Of a stretch of 19,337 nucleotides of DNA, positions 14,783 to 19,337 are shown piece after piece. The stretch is from CAZWMK01 sp964635065 (GTDB lineage Bacteria; Pseudomonadota; Alphaproteobacteria; Sphingomonadales; Sphingomonadaceae), in assembly GCA_964635065.1 (NCBI GenBank), contig CAZWMK010000035.1, positions 1 to 19,337 on the forward strand, given 5' to 3'. The position numbers and the translations under genes are program-made. Numbering within the stretch: position 1 is the stretch's first letter; each line of letters begins with the position of its first letter. The notes beneath the pieces are model-generated. The model saw only the letters and a list, made by a program, of their open reading frames with translations. It was not told the origin of the DNA and searched no databases.

Positions 14783-16108
14783 ATGACTGACAGCAACCGA
14801 TCCGCCCCGGCCCGTGACTGGCGCCAGTTACTGCCCGCCGGGGTGCGTCCCTATGTCGAACCCGCGCCGCTGGCCGCCTTTTTCCTCGGCATCGCCTCCG
14901 GCTTTCCCTTTGCGCTGCTCGCCGCCACCCTTACCAACCGGCTGGCCGATGCTGCCATCGACAAGAAAAGCATCAGCGCCTTCGCATTGGCCCTTCTGGT
15001 CTATAGTTTCAAATGGCTTTGGGCGCCGCTGGTCGACCGCCTGCACCTGCCGCTTCTGACGCCACTTTTCGGTCAGCGCCGAAGCTGGTTGTTCCTTGCG
15101 TCCGCCATGGTGGCGGTAGCTGTCATCGTCCTTGGGCTGACCGATCCCGCCCATGATCTTGCAGCAGTCGCCGCAGCCGCCGTGTTCCTTGGATTTTGTG
15201 GCGCGACGCTCGATATCGTGATCGACGCCTATCGCATCGAACTGCTGGAACCACGTCAGCTTGGCGTCGGTTCGGGCATGTCGCAATATGGCTGGCGCAT
15301 TGGTGCCGCAACCGCCGCCGGCATTGCGCTTGTCGTTGCCGACCGCGCGGGCTGGCAGGCTGGTTATCTTGCCTGTGCGCCGCTTGCACTGACTGCGGTG
15401 TTGACCGGCCTGTTCATGGGCGAACCCGTGCGTCATCGGGAACCGGCGCACAAGCGCGGCCTTGGCGAGCTTGTCGACGCCTTTCTGTCGCCGCTTGCCG
15501 ATTTCTTCCGCCGTTCGGGGGCCCTGCTCGTGCTTGCCTTCGTTCTGGTGCACAAGATTGGCGACACCATGGCGAACCTCATGATCCGGGATCTCCTCGT
15601 CGAACTCGATTTCACCAAGCCGGAAATCGCGCAGGCCGATGTCGGGGTCGGATTTTTCACCCTTCTCGTCGGGATTTTCGTCGGCGGCGCGCTGTTCACC
15701 CGGTTGGGGATGAAGCGCTCGGTGATGATCAGCCTGATCCTGATGGCGGTATCCAACCTCAGCTTTGCCGCCTTGGCGGCTTATGGCCATTCCGTGCCGC
15801 TGCTTGCCTTCACCATCGGCTTCGAGAATTTCGCGAGCGGCATCGGTGGCGTCGTCGTCGTCGCTTATCTGTCGGCCTTGTGCAATCTTGCGTTCACGGC
15901 CACACAGTTCGCACTGCTGTCGGCGGCAGCCAGCGTTATCGGGCGATTCCTGACCGGCACCACGGCAGGCGCGATCATCGAGACGGTTGGCTATGTCGAT
16001 TTCTATCTTCTGACCACCCTGCTCGCCCTGCCCGGTGTCGTGCTTTATGCCTTCATGCTGAAACGCGGCCTGATCGATCAATCGATCGGCTCCGTCGCGC
16101 GCAGTTGA
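14783..16108 (+). CDS. ampG: AmpG-like muropeptide permease (MFS)
   Basis: A 441-residue inner-membrane transporter with about 12 hydrophobic helices. FFLGIASGFPFALLAATLTN near the N-terminus, YSFKWLWAPLVDRLHLP, then FGQRRSWLFLAS and the conserved ATLDIVIDAYRIELL follow the AmpG pattern closely. AmpG imports anhydro-muropeptides released from the cell wall for peptidoglycan recycling, and can influence beta-lactamase induction. No ampR, ampC or nagZ gene is nearby to strengthen the role, so related MFS substrates remain possible. The start ATG has no clear ribosome site; it overlaps the stop of a four-codon mini reading frame. It lies 65 bases after the symporter gene on the same strand. Confidence 0.87.
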   Translation: MTDSNRSAPARDWRQLLPAGVRPYVEPAPLAAFFLGIASGFPFALLAATLTNRLADAAIDKKSISAFALALLVYSFKWLWAPLVDRLHLPLLTPLFGQRRSWLFLASAMVAVAVIVLGLTDPAHDLAAVAAAAVFLGFCGATLDIVIDAYRIELLEPRQLGVGSGMSQYGWRIGAATAAGIALVVADRAGWQAGYLACAPLALTAVLTGLFMGEPVRHREPAHKRGLGELVDAFLSPLADFFRRSGALLVLAFVLVHKIGDTMANLMIRDLLVELDFTKPEIAQADVGVGFFTLLVGIFVGGALFTRLGMKRSVMISLILMAVSNLSFAALAAYGHSVPLLAFTIGFENFASGIGGVVVVAYLSALCNLAFTATQFALLSAAASVIGRFLTGTTAGAIIETVGYVDFYLLTTLLALPGVVLYAFMLKRGLIDQSIGSVARS

Positions 16109-16177
16109 CGCTCGACTGTCACAATTGCCCCTTATGCTGCGTTGCAAGGCAGAACTGGCATCGGGAAATGACCAACC

Positions 16178-17026
16178 ATGCTGCACATGACCGTCTCGAC
16201 ATCCGTTGCGTTGCGTACCCTCGAACGCGCCCCCGCCCTGCACCGCACGGGTACCCTTGATATCCGCCTCGCCGCCTCGGACGAGGAGATCGCCGCAGCC
16301 CAAGCCCTGCGCTACGGCATTTTCTACGACGAAATGGGGGCTGTTGCCTCCCCGGCGATGCAGGCCATGCGCCGCGATATCGATGATTATGACACGATCT
16401 GCGACCACCTGCTCGTCATCGATCACAGTGCCCCCGCCACGCCTCAGGTGGTTGGCACCTATCGCCTGCTGCGGCAGGACGTGGCGCTGGCCCATCGCGG
16501 TTTCTACTCGGCGGGTGAATATGATCTTGGCCCGCTGATCAGAAACGCCGCGCCCGATCGCCAGCTACTGGAGCTTGGCCGCAGCTGCGTTGCTCCGGCA
16601 CATCGCAACAATCAGACGATCAGCCTGCTGTGGCGCGGCATCGCCACCTATCTCCAGCGCCATGCCATTGGCCACATGTTCGGCTGCGCCTCTTTCCAGG
16701 GCGCCGATCCGCATGTCCATGCCGCCGAACTGGCGTGGCTTTATCACAATCATCTCGCGCCGCCCGAACTGCGCGCACGCACGCTGCCCGCGCATCATGT
16801 CGCGATGGACCGGTTGCCGATCGCCGCGATTGACGCCCGCGCTGCTGCGCGTGCACTGCCGCCCCTGATCAAAGGCTATCTGCGCGTCGGCGCGATGGTC
16901 GGCGACGGTGCCTTCGTCGATCGCCAGTTCAATACCACCGATGTTTTCATCGTCATGCCAGTGGAACGCATCGCCGCCCGCTATGGCGAACGCTATGGCC
17001 TGAACGGCAACATGGACGCGGGATAA
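16178..17026 (+). CDS. olsB: OlsB-like L-ornithine N(alpha)-acyltransferase (GNAT fold)
   Basis: A 282-residue protein of the GNAT/hemolysin-like acyltransferase group. It begins its domain with LDIRLAASDEEIAAAQALRYGIFYDEMGA, shown here in pieces: LDIRLAASDEEI then AQALRYGIFYDEM. It continues with VVGTYRLL, LLELGRSCV, MFGCASFQG and near the end KGYLRVGAMVGDGAFVD and FNTTDVFIVMP. This is the pattern of OlsB, which transfers a 3-hydroxyacyl chain from acyl-ACP to ornithine to make lyso-ornithine lipid, a phosphorus-free membrane lipid. No olsA partner is visible beside it. The first ATG at 16178 is chosen; ATG at 16187 is equally possible. It is flanked by AmpG-like and TraB/GumN genes on the same strand. 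Confidence 0.87.
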   Translation: MLHMTVSTSVALRTLERAPALHRTGTLDIRLAASDEEIAAAQALRYGIFYDEMGAVASPAMQAMRRDIDDYDTICDHLLVIDHSAPATPQVVGTYRLLRQDVALAHRGFYSAGEYDLGPLIRNAAPDRQLLELGRSCVAPAHRNNQTISLLWRGIATYLQRHAIGHMFGCASFQGADPHVHAAELAWLYHNHLAPPELRARTLPAHHVAMDRLPIAAIDARAAARALPPLIKGYLRVGAMVGDGAFVDRQFNTTDVFIVMPVERIAARYGERYGLNGNMDAG

Positions 17027-17031
17027 AGCGG

Positions 17032-17061
17032 CTGACAGTTCGCACAGGATCACGCTAGAAC
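17032..17061 (+). promoter_or_regulatory. Possible promoter giving a leaderless message
   Basis: CTGACA (17032-17037) and TAGAAC (17056-17061) are 18 bases apart, matching consensus at 5 and 4 of 6 positions. Transcription would begin at or within two bases of the ATG at 17069, and there is no ribosome site before that ATG. Confidence 0.4.
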
Positions 17062-17068
17062 AGACGGC

Positions 17069-17986
17069 ATGAAAACATGCCGCCTGTTCGCTTTCCTCTG
17101 CCTGCTGCTGTGCGGGTTACCCGCGACCATGGCGCGGGCGAACGAAACCGACAGCGCCCGCCTGTCCAGCCTCGCCGGCGCGGCAACACCGGCGCTCTGG
17201 CGCGTGGCGGACGAGGACACGACCATCTATCTGTTCGGCACCGTCCACATGCTCCCCGAAGGCATCGACTGGCAGCATGGCCGGGTCGCGGCAGCGCTCG
17301 ACAGCGCCGACCAGATCGTGATCGAAGCCGTTCTGCCCGATGATCCCATGGCCATGGCGGCCACCATGTTCCGGCTTGGCACAGCGCACGATCTGCCGCC
17401 GCTGGCCGCGCGCCTGCCCGGTCCGGCGCGGCCTGTGCTTGAACGGCACATGGCCCGCCTCGGCCTGTCGCCGGACAGCTTCGACCGTTTCAAAAGCTGG
17501 TCCGCAGCGATCATTCTGCAATCCATCTCTCTTGAAAAAGCAGGCCTCGACAGCGACCGGGGCATCGAACGTCATCTTCTGCGTCTTGCGCGCACACGCG
17601 CAATTCCGGTCGCCGGGCTGGAAAGCATCGAGGAACAGCTGTCCATCTTCAACGACATCGCCCCCGCCCGGCAGGATGCCATGCTGGCCTCGACGCTGGA
17701 CGGTCTCGACAAAGGCGTAACGCCGCTTGTGGAGATGCTCGCTTCCTGGCGGGCGGGCGATATCGAAAGCCTGGCCGCCACTCTGGTCAGCGAAATGGCC
17801 TATGATCCTGATCTTGCCCATCGCCTGATCGACGCCCGAAACGCGCGCTGGGCCGATTGGATCTCCACCCGCCTTGCGACACCGGGGGTGATCTTCGTTG
17901 CCGTCGGAGCTGGCCATCTGGGCGGCCCGGCCAGCGTCCAGCATTTCCTTGCGCAAAAAGGCGTTCCAAGCACCCGTCTGCAATAG
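17069..17986 (+). CDS. TraB/GumN family protein, exported
   Basis: A 305-residue protein with a clear signal peptide (about residues 1-24, hydrophobic core LFAFLCLLLCGL, cleavage near ARA-NE). The TraB/GumN domain begins at ALWRVADED and has the two family histidine motifs: GTVH (57-60) near the start and GAGH (280-283) near the end, together with the acidic IVIEAVL segment. The fold is shared with putative metal-dependent proteases of the Tiki/TraB group, but the bacterial function is not established. It should be periplasmic. It lies 42 bases after the olsB-like gene with no ribosome site before the start, and may have its own promoter. Confidence 0.9.
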   Translation: MKTCRLFAFLCLLLCGLPATMARANETDSARLSSLAGAATPALWRVADEDTTIYLFGTVHMLPEGIDWQHGRVAAALDSADQIVIEAVLPDDPMAMAATMFRLGTAHDLPPLAARLPGPARPVLERHMARLGLSPDSFDRFKSWSAAIILQSISLEKAGLDSDRGIERHLLRLARTRAIPVAGLESIEEQLSIFNDIAPARQDAMLASTLDGLDKGVTPLVEMLASWRAGDIESLAATLVSEMAYDPDLAHRLIDARNARWADWISTRLATPGVIFVAVGAGHLGGPASVQHFLAQKGVPSTRLQ

Positions 17987-17998
17987 CCGGGCGGCGCC

Positions 17999-18027
17999 TT
18001 GCCTTTTGCCGGCAACCACCCTATAGG
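17999..18027 (+). promoter_or_regulatory. Sigma-70-type promoter of rplY
   Basis: TTGCCT (17999-18004) and TATAGG (18022-18027) are exactly 17 bases apart, each matching consensus at 4 of 6 positions. Transcription would begin near 18034, leaving a leader of about 68 bases. The rest of the 115-base interval before rplY shows only the GGAG ribosome site near 18091. Confidence 0.5.
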
Positions 18028-18101
18028 CCGCGGCTTGGACGTGTCTGGTCATCCCTGGAGGCGGTCGCGGCCATATGAACTCTTTGATTGGAGCATGACA
18101 C

Positions 18102-18407
18102 ATGAGCGAGACGGTGAATATCGTCGCTGAAGCACGCAGTGGGGCTGGCAAGGGAGCCTCCCGCGCACTGCGTCGCGCTGGCCGCGTTCCGGCCGTAATC
18201 TATGGCGACAAGAAGGAACCGGTGGGCGTCCACCTCGAAGAAAAGGTGGTTGTGAAACTTCTCAACACCGGCCGTTTCCTCACCATGACGGTTGAACTGG
18301 TCGTTGATGGCGCAACGCATCGCGTGCAGCCCAAGGACGTGCAGTTCCACCCGGTCACCGACCGTCCGCTCCACGTCGACTTCCTGCGCATCTCGGCCGA
18401 AGGCTGA
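18102..18407 (+). CDS. rplY: Ribosomal protein L25, short form
   Basis: A 101-residue 5S-rRNA-binding protein of the large subunit. The family text is AGKGASRALRRAGRVPAVIYG (as AGKGASRALRRAG then RVPAVIYGDKK), then VQPKDVQFHPVTDRPLHVDF near the end. Most alphaproteobacterial relatives are of the Ctc type, with an additional C-terminal beta domain and around 200 residues. Here the protein stops at LRISAEG, right where that domain would begin, and an intrinsic terminator follows 15 bases later. The result is about the size of the single-domain E. coli L25 (94 residues). A GGAG ribosome site precedes the ATG. No trace of the missing domain is seen in other frames downstream. Confidence 0.95.
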   Translation: MSETVNIVAEARSGAGKGASRALRRAGRVPAVIYGDKKEPVGVHLEEKVVVKLLNTGRFLTMTVELVVDGATHRVQPKDVQFHPVTDRPLHVDFLRISAEG

Positions 18408-18421
18408 TTTTGGCAAAATCG

Positions 18422-18463
18422 GAAGCTGGCGTGCCCTGACGGGTGCGCCAGCTTCTTGTTTTT
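18422..18463 (+). terminator. Strong intrinsic terminator between rplY and pth
   Basis: GAAGCTGGCG (18422-18431) pairs perfectly with CGCCAGCTTC (18446-18455). Two G-U wobble pairs and CCC/GGG extend the stem to 15 pairs around a TGAC tetraloop. TTGTTTTT (18456-18463) follows. The T-tract ends only six bases before the pth start codon. Confidence 0.9.
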
Positions 18464-18469
18464 CAAGCG

Positions 18470-19051
18470 ATGAAGCTCCTTGTCGGCCTTGGCAATCCGG
18501 GGACGCAATATGCGCTCCACCGGCACAACATCGGCTTCATGGCGGCTGACGCCCTTGCCGATCGCTGGCGCTTTGGCCCATGGAAAGCCCGCTTTCAGGG
18601 TCTGATGGCCGAAGGCCGCATCGGTGATGCGAAGGTGCTTTTGCTGAAGCCGCAGACCTTCATGAACGAATCCGGTCGCGCGGTGCGCGCCGCCATGGAT
18701 TTCTTCAAACTGGTGCCAGCCGATGTCATCGTCTTTTACGATGAACTCGATCTCGCGCCCGGCCGGGCCAAGGTCAAATGCGGCGGCGGCGCGGCAGGGC
18801 ACAATGGCATCCGATCCATGATCGCCCATATCGGCCCCGATTTCCGGCGCGTGCGGATGGGCATCGGCCATCCCGGCCACAAGGATCGGGTGACGCCTTA
18901 TGTGCTCGGCAATTTTTCCAAGGCAGAGATGGACGGATGGCTGCCTGATCTTCTGGGCGTGGTTGCCGATGAAGCCACCTGGCTTGTCGACGGTGACGAC
19001 GTCCGTTTCATGAATGAAGTCGCGCGGCGCACGCTGCCGCCACAGCAATAG
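18470..19051 (+). CDS. pth: Peptidyl-tRNA hydrolase
   Basis: A 193-residue cytoplasmic enzyme that frees tRNA from stalled peptidyl-tRNA. It opens KLLVGLGNPGTQY with the catalytic histidine H19 (RHNIGF). FMNESG holds the substrate-binding Asn, FYDELDLAPG the Asp that activates the histidine, and GGGAAGHNGIRSM the second Asn. The ATG at 18470 gives the family N-terminus; a frame extended to the GTG at 18443 would begin inside the terminator stem. No ribosome site is visible, because the U-tract of the rplY terminator occupies the position. The rplY-pth-ychF order is common in proteobacteria. ychF follows after 9 bases. Confidence 0.96.
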   Translation: MKLLVGLGNPGTQYALHRHNIGFMAADALADRWRFGPWKARFQGLMAEGRIGDAKVLLLKPQTFMNESGRAVRAAMDFFKLVPADVIVFYDELDLAPGRAKVKCGGGAAGHNGIRSMIAHIGPDFRRVRMGIGHPGHKDRVTPYVLGNFSKAEMDGWLPDLLGVVADEATWLVDGDDVRFMNEVARRTLPPQQ

Positions 19052-19060
19052 GAACCGGTC

Positions 19061-19337
19061 ATGGGCTTCAAATGCGGTATCGTCGGCCTCCCGAACGTCG
19101 GCAAGTCGACATTGTTCAACGCGCTCACGGAAACGGCGGCGGCGCAGGCGGCCAACTACCCCTTCTGCACCATCGAACCGAACGTCGGTCAGGTCGCCGT
19201 ACCCGATCCGCGTCTTTATGAAATCGCCCGCATTGGCGGTTCGGCCAAGATCATCGAAACGCAGCTCGCTTTCGTCGACATTGCGGGCCTCGTGCGCGGC
19301 GCATCGAAGGGCGAAGGCCTTGGCAACCAGTTCCTTG
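19061..19337 (+). CDS. ychF: Redox-regulated ATPase YchF/OLA1 (N-terminal part, partial)
   Basis: The first 92 residues of a roughly 360-residue Obg-family P-loop ATPase; the gene runs off the right edge. It starts MGFKCGIVGLPNVGKSTLFN with the G1 motif GLPNVGKS. Next comes ANYPFCTIEPNVGQVAVPDP, the switch I region typical of YchF, then the G3 motif DIAGLVRGASKGEGLGNQFL. YchF binds ATP rather than GTP, and the specificity motif lies beyond the window. An AGGA ribosome site overlaps the pth stop, which suggests cotranscription with pth. Confidence 0.97.
   Translation, partial: MGFKCGIVGLPNVGKSTLFNALTETAAAQAANYPFCTIEPNVGQVAVPDPRLYEIARIGGSAKIIETQLAFVDIAGLVRGASKGEGLGNQFL

Noticed and set aside
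14828..16495. Long open frame (555 codons) on the minus strand opposite the AmpG-like and OlsB-like genes
   Set aside because: It is a by-product of GC-rich codon use. The plus-strand genes have clear family motifs, while this frame reads as low-complexity charged sequence and spans two genes.
1..19337. A defence island, toxin-antitoxin pair, biosynthetic cluster, prophage or CRISPR array
   Set aside because: All confidently read genes are core metabolism, translation or envelope functions; no nuclease, integrase, repeat-spacer pattern or small paired toxin genes were seen.

Overview
The window is a GC-rich stretch of bacterial chromosome that reads like an alphaproteobacterium of the order Sphingomonadales. 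This placement is my inference from protein style and gene order; I ran no search. It is densely coding, with no gene-free stretch longer than about 300 bases. I see no rRNA, tRNA, CRISPR array, insertion sequence or phage genes. A run of 10 Ns at 2604-2613 marks a scaffold gap, so this is a draft or metagenome assembly.

Left part (1-5459). The end of the ATP synthase operon (atpD 3' end, atpC) runs rightwards. It converges with a leftward operon transcribed in the order argH, a small LptM-like lipoprotein gene, lysA, galU and an alpha/beta hydrolase gene. The first three are joined by one-base TGATG stop/start overlaps. The end of lysA is broken in this assembly: a roughly 137-base block that looks like a moeA fragment plus the N gap sits between two copies of a 9-base direct repeat. 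Removing the block restores a 421-residue enzyme in frame. The atp operon appears to end at a strong intrinsic terminator lying inside the opposing hydrolase gene.

Middle part (5431-10235). A TlpA-like thioredoxin lipoprotein gene runs rightwards. Opposite it is the conserved leftward cassette rpmH-rnpA-yidD-yidC-engB, followed by a glutathione S-transferase gene. A good sigma-70-type promoter stands before rpmH, and a small membrane protein gene lies upstream of it.

Right part (10339-19337). Everything is rightward: an unclassified outer-membrane beta-barrel protein, comM (YifB-type AAA ATPase), an acidic amino acid/dicarboxylate symporter, an AmpG-like muropeptide permease, an OlsB-like ornithine acyltransferase, a TraB/GumN-family protein, a short form of ribosomal protein L25 (rplY), pth, and the start of ychF.

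Functionally the window is mostly housekeeping: energy conversion, lysine and arginine synthesis, UDP-glucose supply, envelope biogenesis and translation. I did not find a convincing new multi-gene system. The most useful observations are the lysA/moeA chimera, the coding-sequence-embedded terminator, the short L25 with a terminator directly before pth, the altered cation-site motif of the symporter, and the 14-base tandem repeat in front of it.
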